Origin: Verrucomicrobium sp. BvORR106
GTDB taxonomy: Bacteria; Verrucomicrobiota; Verrucomicrobiia; Verrucomicrobiales; Verrucomicrobiaceae
Length of the DNA stretch: 64,000 nt
Direction: 5' to 3'
Assembly: GCF_000739655.1 (NCBI RefSeq)
Contig: NZ_BATR01000092.1
Span: forward strand, 124,001 to 188,000
The notes under the pieces were generated by a model, which saw nothing but the letters and a program-made list of their open reading frames with translations, was not told the origin of the DNA and searched no databases. The first letter of the stretch is position 1. The number at the start of each line of letters is the position of its first letter. Below are positions 17,863 to 26,719 of the stretch, one piece after another. Made by a program: the position numbers and the translations under genes.

Positions 17863-18069
17863 ATGAATACCGACTCGCAGCCCGAATCACATCAGGTCAC
17901 GCAGGATGAAGCCGATGAGCAGCAGATGATGCCCTATGATCAGAATCTGGAAAAGCTGCGGGAGGGGCAAGGAGTGGGCAAGAAGCTCGGGTCAGAGCTG
18001 AGTGATGCGCCGATGGACGAGAACTTTGTGAATGATGACGTCATCGAGGAAGGGCAGCACACGACCTAG
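17863..18069 (+). CDS. Small acidic protein, unknown
   Basis: A 68-residue, strongly acidic and Gln-rich protein without Cys or a hydrophobic segment. It starts 25 bases after the peptidase gene with a GGAG-type ribosome site (AAGGAGACTTCT before the ATG), so it is probably translated and cotranscribed. No family recognised. Confidence 0.55.
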   Translation: MNTDSQPESHQVTQDEADEQQMMPYDQNLEKLREGQGVGKKLGSELSDAPMDENFVNDDVIEEGQHTT

Positions 18070-18084
18070 ATCGCTGCGGGGAAG

Positions 18085-18122
18085 ACACCAGACTGCCAGA
18101 CACAAGACATAAGACCTGAGCT
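18085..18122 (+). repeat. Short dispersed A/G/C-rich repeat, copy 2
   Basis: Matches the stretch at 8227-8270 closely (CCAGACTG followed by AGACACAAGAC and a GAGCT end). Function unknown. Confidence 0.5.
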
Positions 18123-18289
18123 GGCGCATAAGAGAGCGCCCTCAACGAAGCGGTCAGGAAAAGGAGCGAGGGACATTCCTGTCCCGGTTCGATCCAAGCT
18201 TCCCATGAGATGGTCTGTATCTTCCCGCTACCAAATGGCGTGCCACATCGCATTCGAGCGACATGGAGGCGTTGAAGACGGTGGGAGGA

Positions 18290-18442
18290 AAGGCGGATGC
18301 TGTCGGCCTTCCCACCTGTGTATCATCGTTGGACGGTACCCAACGTAGACTCGCTGGAAGCTCGTCAACGTTGGGCTTGTAGCCCCATCCTCTTCGAGGA
18401 AGAACTTCGACTGAGTGCGTGGAAGGCGTCGGTTCCTTGGTG
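18290..18442 (+). repeat. Covarying-hairpin element, copy A
   Basis: The main stem is CCCAACGT (18339-18346) with ACGTTGGG (18368-18375); the loop contains CTCGCT...GCTCG with a further small stem. Then a linker CTTGTAGCC and a second hairpin CCTC-TTC-GAGG (18389-18399). The upstream part (GTCGGCCTTCCCACCTG) is shared with copies C and D. Compared with copies B and C the stem bases differ but pairing is kept. Confidence 0.75.
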
Positions 18443-18488
18443 ACCACTCCAAATCGCGCGCGTTTGGGATAGGCACCAAGGAACCGAC
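18428..18488. repeat. 15-bp inverted repeat joining copies A and D
   Basis: GTCGGTTCCTTGGTG (18428-18442) is the exact reverse complement of CACCAAGGAACCGAC (18474-18488). The 31 bases between hold a near-palindrome centred on alternating CG (about 18449-18467). The joint marks where two elements meet tail to tail. Confidence 0.75.
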
Positions 18489-18660
18489 TCTGGCTCAGCC
18501 CCCAGTAAGTCCCCTCAGCGGATTTGGGCCTGAAAGGCCCACAGAGCCCAGCCCAGGGGCAAAGGCCACGAAGTGGACGGAGACCCTGGGTACTTCCATA
18601 AGAGGATGATCAGGTGGGAAGGCCGACAGCATCTGCTTCCTCCCCACCGCCATCAACACC
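18474..18660 (-). repeat. Covarying-hairpin element, copy D (minus strand)
   Basis: Read on the minus strand it begins with the same block as copies A and C (GTCGGCCTTCCCACCTG), then a stem CCCAGGG/CCCTGGG (18584-18590 with 18552-18558), a linker, a hairpin GGGCC/GGCCC (18536-18540 with 18526-18530), and the end block GTCGGTTCCTTGGTG. The inner loop differs from the other copies. Confidence 0.7.
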
Positions 18661-18845
18661 TCCACGTCGGTTGAACCTGACGTCATGCGCTGACTGACGT
18701 TCGCGGCAAGATGCCGCAAACAACACGCAGGATGCGTGCGCTCCCCGAGTTTCTCAACCACAGGCCGTTTAAGAACTGTCAGACCGCATGGGTGCTTCGC
18801 ACACGACGCCCCTCCGACTTTTCACTCTCAACTTATCACTACACT

Positions 18846-18880
18846 AAAAAAAGGCGTGGAGTTGCCTCCACGCCTTTTGT
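18846..18880 (-). terminator. Intrinsic terminator of the FAD oxidoreductase gene
   Basis: GGCGTGGAG (18853-18861) with CTCCACGCC (18866-18874) and a four-base loop; on the minus strand the stem is followed by seven T. On the plus strand four T follow, so it may act both ways. It lies 50-70 bases past the oxidoreductase stop. Confidence 0.88.
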
Positions 18881-18924
18881 GTCACTGACAAACAAATGCC
18901 AGTCAGGTCATCACTCGTTGCGCA

Positions 18925-21264
18925 TCACTTTGCGGGGAGCACCTGCACGCTGTCCAGGTGCACGTTGCCCTTCACCGCAGGGGTGCGGATCACCACGGCG
19001 GCTTCTTCGCCGGCGTTGAACTTGAAGGTTCCCAGGGAGTGGAAGCCCTTCGGCAGTTCTGCGGCCTTGCTCTGGTCCACCTTGAAGGTCTTCTCACCAT
19101 CGGCGCTCAGCACGGACACGGGCACTTCCTTGGAGCGATTCGCATGGGGCTGGTACGAGATGCGCACTTCGTACTTGCCGGTTTCCTTCACGCTGAAAGC
19201 GAAGCGGGCGGAGGCACCTGCGTCCGCACCGTAGCGGTAGCCTTCGTTCACGAAGGGTTTCAGACCTTCACCCACGGCCCACTTGCCGGTCAGTTCCGCG
19301 TCGTTGTCATCAATCACGATGCCTTCAAGGGTGTTGATGGCGATATGGTCGACCTCGATCTCGGGAAGCTTGGCAGCGTCCTTGGGAAGATAGAGGGGGG
19401 ATTCGATGGCATCGCGGCGCATGGCACCGGGCTGACGCATGAGATCCTTGAGGTTGTCCAGATACTGCTCATACACGCCGCGTGGGGAGGTCTCGTGACG
19501 CACGCAAAGGTAGGCGGCCTTGCCCACCACTTCACCCATCATGCCGCAGGTACGCATCACGCGGATGGTGCCCAGGGCGTTGTGGTCCACGGAAATATTG
19601 CGACCGGCCATGAAGAGATTCTCCACGTCCTTGGAGTAGAAGCAGCGATAGGGAACGGGATAGCCGTTGCGGCGGTCCACACCCTTGCCGAAAGCGGCAC
19701 GGGAGATGAACGGGTTGTCCCCGTACTTCTTCATGTACTGCTCTTTCGGGTAGTGGAGGTCCAGATCCCACGTGGTGGGCACGCAACCGTCTGGGAACTC
19801 TTTCTTGGAGACGATGTCCTCCTGGGTCAGCACGATATCGCCCAGAAGCAGGCGTGATTCACGCGTGCCCCCGATGTAGGCCAGCCACTGGAAGCCGTAG
19901 TTCGCGTACTTCTCGGGGTTGGACTTGCGCATGGCGCTGAAAGCACCAAAGACGGCGCGGAAGTTCCAGTCGCGAACGATTTCAAGGTCATCAATCGGGT
20001 GCTTGTCGAAGCCCGACTCCCAGAACCACTCACCATGGAGCAGATCGCTCGGCTTGAAGGTGGTGTTCTTGGGGAAGTTCTTTTCCTTGAGAGGGCGAGG
20101 AGTGGGGAAGTCTTCTTCAGGAGTCAACTCCAGGGCCCAGGGCGTTTCCGGCCAGCTTTGCGCGCTGTCCTTCTTCCCCACCACCCACATGTTGCTCATG
20201 CCCAAGTGGCCTTTTTCCAGCATGGTGAAGCTGGCCTGGGCGAGGGCGCCGAGGTAGCCGTGGCCCGTGCAGTCCACGAAGTACTTGCCCAGGAATTTCT
20301 TCTCTTCGCCAGTCTTGGTGTTGAGAGCCACCGCGCCACGGATTTTGGGCACGCGGCTCTTATCCATCTCCACCTTCCACACGTGGTTGTTGAGATAGAG
20401 GTCGAGGTTCTTCTCCTTGCGGGCGACGCCTTCTTTGAGGTCGTCACCGTATTCCTGAGGCAGGCCGGGGCTGTTGCTGGCGCGGTCGGTGAACTCTTCC
20501 ACGATCTCACCCAGATGCGGGTAGAGGCCGCGGCGGGTGCCGCCCTGGGCCCACACCTGCACTTCGCTGCTGCCGTTGCCTCCCAGAACCGGACGGTTCT
20601 GGATGAGGGCGACCTTGAGCCCCTGACGGGCCCCGCTCAGGGCGGCGGCGGTGCCAGCATAACCACCACCGACGACCACGAGGTCATACTCCTTGGTTTC
20701 GGGGGGAGCGTCGGGCAGGCCGAGTTCCTTGTGGCGGAAGCTGGCCAGCGCCTTGGCTTCCACAGGGGGCTTGGCCTCCAGATCGGTCGTGAGGTAGATC
20801 GCATCCACACGGCCGTTGAAGCCGGTCTTGTCCTGCAGGCCGACTTTGAGCGGGCCGGCGGCGAGGTCAACGGTGCCGCCATCATCCCACTGCCAGTCCT
20901 TGCCCGTGGTGCCAAAGTCCTTGTCCAACGTCTTGCCGTTGAGACTGAGCTGGAACTTGCCCGGAGCGCCCTTGGCATCCCAGTGGCCCACCCAGTTCTT
21001 CGTGCGCACCCAGACGCGGTATTTGCCCGCAGGCACGGACTTCTGCACCGTGGTGGTGGCGTCTTTTACCGGGGTCCCCAGGCCGTGGGCCATGAGGTAG
21101 GGGGAGCCCATGATCTCAATGAACTGAGTGTCCAGCACCCAGCCGCCGTAGGTGTCGAAGGATTCGGCCTCGATGAATGCGGAGTTCGCAGCATGGGTCA
21201 CAGCCGGAGACACAGCCAGTGTCATCGCGGCTGCCAGCAGGGTGGGCAGATGGGATCTCATCAT
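18925..21264 (-). CDS. Exported FAD-dependent oxidoreductase with carbohydrate-binding-like ends
   Basis: A 779-residue protein. Signal peptide (about 1-26), an N-terminal beta-sandwich module (about 27-165), an FAD_oxidored core starting with the dinucleotide-binding G-G-G-Y-A-G-T-A-A-A at about 198-207 and 'QNRPVLGGNGSSEV', and a C-terminal golvesin/xanthan-lyase-type beta-sandwich beginning 'GIVIDDNDAELTG'. Both ends look like carbohydrate-contact modules. Such proteins are common in glycan-degrading Verrucomicrobiota and Planctomycetes, but the reaction is unknown. Confidence 0.85.
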   Translation of the reverse strand: MMRSHLPTLLAAAMTLAVSPAVTHAANSAFIEAESFDTYGGWVLDTQFIEIMGSPYLMAHGLGTPVKDATTTVQKSVPAGKYRVWVRTKNWVGHWDAKGAPGKFQLSLNGKTLDKDFGTTGKDWQWDDGGTVDLAAGPLKVGLQDKTGFNGRVDAIYLTTDLEAKPPVEAKALASFRHKELGLPDAPPETKEYDLVVVGGGYAGTAAALSGARQGLKVALIQNRPVLGGNGSSEVQVWAQGGTRRGLYPHLGEIVEEFTDRASNSPGLPQEYGDDLKEGVARKEKNLDLYLNNHVWKVEMDKSRVPKIRGAVALNTKTGEEKKFLGKYFVDCTGHGYLGALAQASFTMLEKGHLGMSNMWVVGKKDSAQSWPETPWALELTPEEDFPTPRPLKEKNFPKNTTFKPSDLLHGEWFWESGFDKHPIDDLEIVRDWNFRAVFGAFSAMRKSNPEKYANYGFQWLAYIGGTRESRLLLGDIVLTQEDIVSKKEFPDGCVPTTWDLDLHYPKEQYMKKYGDNPFISRAAFGKGVDRRNGYPVPYRCFYSKDVENLFMAGRNISVDHNALGTIRVMRTCGMMGEVVGKAAYLCVRHETSPRGVYEQYLDNLKDLMRQPGAMRRDAIESPLYLPKDAAKLPEIEVDHIAINTLEGIVIDDNDAELTGKWAVGEGLKPFVNEGYRYGADAGASARFAFSVKETGKYEVRISYQPHANRSKEVPVSVLSADGEKTFKVDQSKAAELPKGFHSLGTFKFNAGEEAAVVIRTPAVKGNVHLDSVQVLPAK

Positions 21265-21469
21265 GGGTTCAGTAGGGAGAGGAAGGAGCCTCCAGCGCGC
21301 AGAGGCACGGAGGGGGCAATAGCGTGAGTCCGGTTGGAAGAGTTTTGGACAACAAAGTTGGCAGGGTGTTTCTACCGCTGGAAGCCAAATGTGACGCAGG
21401 GAGGAGGAGTTTCGTCTTGCCTATCGTGGAATTTCCCCGGCAGAATGCGCGCTCACGCACATTCCTGCT

Positions 21470-23575
21470 ATGAAACCCTCCTACGTAGTCCCTGCGTTGT
21501 GGGCCGCTTTTTTGGTGGCCAGTCTCCCTGCTCAACAACCACCCCAGTCCTCTACGGGTTTAGCTCAGAGCGCGCTTGCGCCCGACACCTGGACTACCAA
21601 GACCTATCGATTTCCCTCAGATGAACTGGGGGCCGGTTTTGTCTCCCGGGATAAGGGGCAGCTCAAAGCTCCGAAGCTGCCCAAGGCAAACGCCACTGAG
21701 GCAGAGGTGGCGGACTTTCTGAAGAAATCCGACGCCATTGTATCGCTCTATTTGAAGGATCAGGGAATCTCGTTGCCTGAGGGATCCGTAGTGGCGTATG
21801 ATTCTGCCAATCAAACCTTGGTGATCCGCACCTCAGGGAAGGCGCACGAGCAGATCGGTGCCTGGGCGACCACCTTGATCAACCAGGTGCCTGCCTCCCT
21901 GACCTTTGCCACCTATCTGATCGAGGCGGAGGCGACTGAAGTGCGCAAGCTTGTGAACGAAGCTGGCGGCAAAGGGGATCATTCGGCCCAGTTGGCCAAA
22001 CTCAAAGCCCTGGTGGGAGAAGGGAAAGGCCGGCAGGTCGATCTGCTGCGCTTGGAGATGCGCAGTGGCCAGCGGGCGACCGTGGTTCACGGAGAAGAAA
22101 GAGTCAACGGCGTCGAGCTTTCGGGCTCGAAGAATGGCTGGACGGCGCATGCCAATGACACCCGGGAGATTGGGGCGCGCATGGAGTTGGATCCCGTGCT
22201 CGGCCCGGATGGAGAGACGCTGGATATCAATATCGCCATCGATCATGACTATCGTCTGCCGCTAGACCGCTGGGAGCCCGTTGCGCAGACAGGCTCAGGG
22301 GGGCGCGCGGCCGTGCGAGTGACTGACTACTACCGGGTAAAGGTCACCACTGCCCAGACGATGCTGAGCGGCACCGCCCGGCTCCTGGGGGTATGGAAGC
22401 CTGAAGGCGCGCAAGAACCGGGGCGGGAAAATCGGTTGTTGGTGGCCATTGTCCGGGCGGATGTCGTGCCGCTGCTGGCAGCAGTGGACCGTCAGGTGGA
22501 GACGATCTTTGCCGCGCACGCAGAGAAACTGCGGCCCACTCCGGCCGCAGTACCAGGGATCGTGCAGGATCCCTCTTTGCCCGCGGGCATGATCATTCGA
22601 AGATTCAAGGTGGTGCCCAGTTTCCTCTCGGCTGCCGCTTCCAGAGATTCTGCGGCACCTGCTGCTGCCGCTGCTTCTGATCCCTTCGCAGCGGGGTCCA
22701 TGTCGAATGAACCCCGCATGACGGTGCGCATCACCGCACTGGATATTCTCCGAGCCCAGGGGATCGTTTTCCCTCAAGGCGCCTCGGCAAATTTCAATGC
22801 GGCCACGAGCGAGCTGATCGTTCGAAACACCCCGGAGAACATGGCGTTGGTCGAGACGTTCATCGACACCCTCACCTCAGTCCTGCCGATCAATGTTGCG
22901 TTTAATACCCAGATCGTGCAGGCGGACGGTGCCTTCTTGCGCAAGCTTGAGGAAGAGTATGCCTCCCGCGCGGACCACGGGAAAATGTGGCAGGCGGTTG
23001 AGGAAGCCATCGCCCAAGGGCGCGCCAGCTACGTGCAATCCCTCTGGATTGGCACCCGGTCAGGGCAGCGGGTCGTCACGCAAGTGAGTCGCGAGTATTC
23101 CTATGTGACCGAGGCCGCGACGGAGAAGGAGGAGGCTCCAAAGAAGGCCCCCGACTCCAAGGCCACGCCACCTGAGCAGGCAGCAACTCCAGCTACCGTT
23201 GACGCCCAGAAGGCAGAAGGGAGACTAAGCCCCGTCATCGAAATGCGCCCCGTGGGAACCTCTCTTGAATTGGATCCGGTTGTCGGGCCGGATGGCCGGA
23301 CGATCGATGTCAGCTACGCCCTGGAGCGTCACTATGCCGCGCCAACCTTGCGCATTCCGCTGGCGGGTGATGATCCGAAAGTCATGAAGCTGGATGCTCC
23401 CGCCACGAGCTTCCACAGGGCCAATACGACCTCCGCGATTACTTATCTTCCCGGGATGATCCGGTTGATTGGGATTTGGAAGCCTGAGGGAGCGCCGGAT
23501 GCCGGGAACGCGGACATCATGCAGGCTGCCTTCATGCGGGCAAGCCTCGATCCCGTGGGACCGGCCGACAAATAA
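21470..23575 (+). CDS. Exported protein made of two tandem secretin-like halves
   Basis: A 701-residue protein with a signal peptide (about 1-21). Two halves (about 75-330 and 405-695) share the same order: an alpha/beta block of the secretin N-domain kind ('QGISLPEGSVVAYDSANQTL' and 'QGIVFPQGASANFNAATSEL'), a beta-strand region, the block E-L-D-P-V-x-G-P-D-G-x-T-x-D, and a closing 'G-x-x-x-L-x-G-x-W-K-P-E-G-A'. The E-L-D-P-V-x-G-P-D-G motif resembles the secretin core, but no full pore domain is obvious. Function unknown; likely periplasmic or outer-membrane associated. Confidence 0.75.
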   Translation: MKPSYVVPALWAAFLVASLPAQQPPQSSTGLAQSALAPDTWTTKTYRFPSDELGAGFVSRDKGQLKAPKLPKANATEAEVADFLKKSDAIVSLYLKDQGISLPEGSVVAYDSANQTLVIRTSGKAHEQIGAWATTLINQVPASLTFATYLIEAEATEVRKLVNEAGGKGDHSAQLAKLKALVGEGKGRQVDLLRLEMRSGQRATVVHGEERVNGVELSGSKNGWTAHANDTREIGARMELDPVLGPDGETLDINIAIDHDYRLPLDRWEPVAQTGSGGRAAVRVTDYYRVKVTTAQTMLSGTARLLGVWKPEGAQEPGRENRLLVAIVRADVVPLLAAVDRQVETIFAAHAEKLRPTPAAVPGIVQDPSLPAGMIIRRFKVVPSFLSAAASRDSAAPAAAAASDPFAAGSMSNEPRMTVRITALDILRAQGIVFPQGASANFNAATSELIVRNTPENMALVETFIDTLTSVLPINVAFNTQIVQADGAFLRKLEEEYASRADHGKMWQAVEEAIAQGRASYVQSLWIGTRSGQRVVTQVSREYSYVTEAATEKEEAPKKAPDSKATPPEQAATPATVDAQKAEGRLSPVIEMRPVGTSLELDPVVGPDGRTIDVSYALERHYAAPTLRIPLAGDDPKVMKLDAPATSFHRANTTSAITYLPGMIRLIGIWKPEGAPDAGNADIMQAAFMRASLDPVGPADK

Positions 23576-23584
23576 GTCGGCCGG
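23561..23584. terminator. Hairpin over the stop codon between convergent genes
   Basis: CCGGCCGAC (23561-23569) pairs perfectly with GTCGGCCGG (23576-23584); the six-base loop contains the TAA stop. No T run follows, so it may slow or stop transcription from either side rather than act as a classic terminator. Confidence 0.45.
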
Positions 23585-23603
23585 GTCCGCTGATGAAGGG
23601 GCC

Positions 23604-24419
23604 TTACTTCTTCCGGGGCAGCGCGCGGGTGGCTCCGCCGCTGATGCCGCCGTCCACGAGCAGCGTTTGCCCGGTGACGTAGCGGCTGCCTTCAGAGGCG
23701 AGGAAGAGCAGGGGAGACTCGAGGTCGTCCATGCTGCCGGGGCGCTTGGCGGGGATACGGTCGGTGAGGTAGTCCACCCAGTCAGCGTCCTGGTACATGA
23801 CCGCATTCTGTGCGGTCTTGAACCAGCCGGGGGCCAGGACGTTGACGGTGATGCCGTCCTTGCCCCAGTCATCGGCCAGGCTCATGGCGAGTTGTTTCAC
23901 CCCACCGCGGCTCGCGCCATACGGGGCGAGACCGGCATAACCTGCCACACACGTGACGGAGCCGATGAGGATGATCCGGCCGTATTGGGCGGGGATCATG
24001 AGTTCCTTGGCAGCCTGTTGGGCGAGGAAAAACGAGCCACGCAGGTTAGTGTCGAGGATAAGGTTCCAGTCATCCCAGGTGACGTCCACGGAGGGCTTGC
24101 GCACGTTGCAGCCGGCGTTGCAGACGAGGATGTCCAGCTTGCTGTAGTGGGCCTTGGCTTCCTGAACGGAGGCCACGATGCTTTCGTAGGACCGCACGTC
24201 CAGCTCCAGCGGGAGTGCCCGGCGCCCGAGATCCTCCACGCGCTTCACGATATCATCCAGCGACTTGAGGGTGCGGCTGGTGAGCACGAGATCCGCCCCG
24301 GCCTGAGCCAGAGTCATGGCGAAGCGCTCGCCCAGACCACGGGAGGTGCCAGAGACAAATGCGACCTGTCCAGCAAGGGACGGGGTGGACGGAGAGGGGG
24401 AGGAGACGGGACTGCTCAT
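23604..24419 (-). CDS. Short-chain dehydrogenase/reductase, gluconate-5-dehydrogenase-like
   Basis: Start chosen at 24419 (MSSPVSSPSPS...), giving 271 residues; the longer frame adds 31 unlikely residues. Rossmann motif S-G-T-S-R-G-L-G near residue 25, 'NAGCN', and the NVLAPGW and VDGGISGG blocks of classical SDRs. The catalytic Tyr is present in 'APYGASRGGVKQL' but the usual lysine four residues later is Arg (codon CGC). The rest of the active-site region is well kept, so the protein looks intact. Substrate probably a sugar acid or polyol. Confidence 0.85.
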   Translation of the reverse strand: MSSPVSSPSPSTPSLAGQVAFVSGTSRGLGERFAMTLAQAGADLVLTSRTLKSLDDIVKRVEDLGRRALPLELDVRSYESIVASVQEAKAHYSKLDILVCNAGCNVRKPSVDVTWDDWNLILDTNLRGSFFLAQQAAKELMIPAQYGRIILIGSVTCVAGYAGLAPYGASRGGVKQLAMSLADDWGKDGITVNVLAPGWFKTAQNAVMYQDADWVDYLTDRIPAKRPGSMDDLESPLLFLASEGSRYVTGQTLLVDGGISGGATRALPRKK

Positions 24420-24574
24420 GTGATGTCTGGGAAGAAAGAGGGGATTATCAAACGCAAGGACCGGGCTGGTGGCAAGGAGTTGTCCTTTGATTTGTGACCG
24501 ATGGGTCCTCACGCGGCACTTTCCCTGATCTCAGGCTTGGAATTGCCGTTGTTTTGGCTATATAAAATATTTGC

Positions 24575-26692
24575 ATGTCAGCAACATTCCCATGCCACAG
24601 GTTTTTGGCAGGTGCGGTCCGTTCTTGGGGTATCGGCATGGCACTGGCTCTGGGGAGCGCGATGGGCGCCCTGCAGGCGGCTCCTCCTGCAACCACTGCG
24701 GCGGGAGCAAAGGCCGTGAAACCCAAACCTCCCGCAGCCATTCCTGTCGCCCAGGCTCCATCGGTGGTGGAGGGGCTGAAGGCCTTGGGTGGTGGTCCGG
24801 CGCGCCTGGTGTGGGTGCTTGGCCGGGACGTGGAGGACTTGTTCGTTCAGGGGAAAACGGGGCAGCTTTACGTGCTGGATACGGAGGATGGCAAAGGGCA
24901 GCGCTGCCTTTTGGAAGAGGTTACCAGCTATGCGAAGCCCATGCTCTCCCCAGACGGGAAACAGATCATCTTCACCAACCTGGATCAGAAAGCCGTGTTC
25001 ATGGTGAACTTCGACGGCACCGGTCTGCGCAAGGTGACGGAGGGGTATGCCTCGGACGTCTGGTGGGATCCGGTGACGAGCCACACCTGGGTCTATGTGC
25101 GGCAAGGCTACCGGAACACCCGCGGAACGATCGTCCGCCACCGGTTGGATGATCCCAAGGTGATGGAGAAGGTCTGGCAGGCCTCCCCGACGGGACAGCC
25201 GTTCATCGCCTACTTCCAGCTCAGCCGGGACGGGAATGCCGCCGTGGACACGTTTCCCTGGCCTCAAGTGGGGCTGGCAAACATTGGTGAGGGTGGCTAC
25301 GCGGCCCTCGGCAAGGGGTGCTGGCCGGGCATCGCGCCGGATGACAGTGACCGCTGCTTCTACTTCACGGGTACGCACAATGCGATTGTCCTCTCAGACA
25401 GCTTTGCCAAGACGACGCGGACGATCTCGATGACGACGATGCCGGGGCTGAGCTCACCCACAGCGTTCCATCCCCGCTGGAGCAATCACCCTCGCATCCT
25501 CACGGTGACCGCGCCGGAAGGAAAGCCCGACACAGAGCTGTATGCCGGGATCTTTGATGCGAACTTCACCAAGATCGAGAAGTGGGTGCGCATCACCCAC
25601 AACCAGCAGGCGGAGTGCTTTGGGGATGCGTGGTTCGCGAGCGGCATCCAGCCGGTGAAGACGGAGTCCTCGTTCGCCAAAAAGCGGGCGTCCACCAAGC
25701 CCAAGACGGTGAGCCCTGGGCTGGTCTTCCGCTGGGAGAATGAGAAGGCGACCAATGCCATCTTTGATCAGGATGGCGGAAACAACCGCTTCTGCCGGGC
25801 AGTCCTGGAAGGGGATGCGGTGCCCAATGCCTGGTCCGGTGCGGAGTTGAGAAACGGGGCCCTCGTGGCGGACGAGGAAAGCACGGCTGCGGCCCTGCAG
25901 GCCTGCTCCGGTCAGCAGGCATTCAGCCTTGCCTTCAGCGCCCAGGCGGCGCGGGGGCTGGAGAGCGCCCGAGGTTCATTGGTGGCGATCGGCCGGCCGG
26001 GCAAGGGGCCTACCTTCACGGTGGACCAGGTGGGGCCGGCCCTCTTTGTGACGGTGCTGACGGACGATGGCAAGATCAAGCACATGGGCATGGGGGCGGT
26101 GTCAGATCTAGAACCCACGCAATGGGTGCTGGTCTATGCCGATGGCCTGCTGGAGTGCTATCGCAACGGGTTGATGGAACGCAGCTGCAATGTGCGGCCG
26201 GAGTTCATGAGCTGGAGCTCGGCCTCCCTCCGTTTCGGTTCACGATCCGACGGCAGCGCTCCCTGGCGCGGAGCGATCGATGGCATTGAGATTTTTCAGC
26301 GCGCCCTGGCCCCGCGGGAAGCGGTGGATCTCCACACGCATGAGGCGGGAAACTGGGCCCAGCGCACGGCTCCCGCCCGGCTGGTGGTGGAGGCGGAGCT
26401 GGTGGAGCGCAGCACGCTGCCCGATCCAGAAAAAATCACCCCCTATACGCGGGCGCTCGTGGAGAGCGTGTGGAAGGTGCGCAAGGTCCTGAACGGCACG
26501 CTCAAGGAGAAGCGGGTGGTCGTGCTGCACTGGTGCATCCTGGGCCGGCAGCCAGTGGAGACGGTGGCCAAGGCGGGAACGGTGAAGCAGCTGACGATCG
26601 AGCCACTGGAAGCCCACGCCCAGCTGGAGGGGGAGCTACGGGCAACCGACGTCCTCGACGCCGAGCTGCCCGTGTATTATGAAGTGCGCTGA
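24575..26692 (+). CDS. Exported beta-propeller plus LamG-like protein
   Basis: A 705-residue protein with a signal-type N-terminus (about 1-37). The first half has TolB/WD40-like propeller repeats ('YAKPMLSPDGKQIIFTNLDQKAVFMVNFDGTGLRK' type, about 60-360, here described by positions); the second half has a concanavalin/LamG-like fold (about 390-600: 'GLVFRWENEKATNAIFD', 'WRGAIDGIEIFQRAL'). An AT-rich TATATAAAAT lies directly before the ATG. No enzyme motif seen. It may bind or sense glycans at the surface. Confidence 0.7.
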   Translation: MSATFPCHRFLAGAVRSWGIGMALALGSAMGALQAAPPATTAAGAKAVKPKPPAAIPVAQAPSVVEGLKALGGGPARLVWVLGRDVEDLFVQGKTGQLYVLDTEDGKGQRCLLEEVTSYAKPMLSPDGKQIIFTNLDQKAVFMVNFDGTGLRKVTEGYASDVWWDPVTSHTWVYVRQGYRNTRGTIVRHRLDDPKVMEKVWQASPTGQPFIAYFQLSRDGNAAVDTFPWPQVGLANIGEGGYAALGKGCWPGIAPDDSDRCFYFTGTHNAIVLSDSFAKTTRTISMTTMPGLSSPTAFHPRWSNHPRILTVTAPEGKPDTELYAGIFDANFTKIEKWVRITHNQQAECFGDAWFASGIQPVKTESSFAKKRASTKPKTVSPGLVFRWENEKATNAIFDQDGGNNRFCRAVLEGDAVPNAWSGAELRNGALVADEESTAAALQACSGQQAFSLAFSAQAARGLESARGSLVAIGRPGKGPTFTVDQVGPALFVTVLTDDGKIKHMGMGAVSDLEPTQWVLVYADGLLECYRNGLMERSCNVRPEFMSWSSASLRFGSRSDGSAPWRGAIDGIEIFQRALAPREAVDLHTHEAGNWAQRTAPARLVVEAELVERSTLPDPEKITPYTRALVESVWKVRKVLNGTLKEKRVVVLHWCILGRQPVETVAKAGTVKQLTIEPLEAHAQLEGELRATDVLDAELPVYYEVR

Positions 26693-26719
26693 TCAGGCGG
26701 GCGAGTCCGCCCGGTCCGG

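Larger units (their letters stand above)
18070..18924. other. Long intergenic region rich in hairpin repeats
   Basis: About 850 bases without a credible gene. It holds a short dispersed repeat (18085-18122), two structured elements in tail-to-tail orientation (18290-18442 and 18474-18660), a simple CTCTCAACTT-type stretch near 18820, and a terminator for the FAD oxidoreductase gene. Confidence 0.65.

Noticed and set aside
19999-21327. 442-residue plus-strand open frame
   Set aside because: Antisense to the FAD oxidoreductase gene; His/Val/Gly-rich composition typical of antisense frames.
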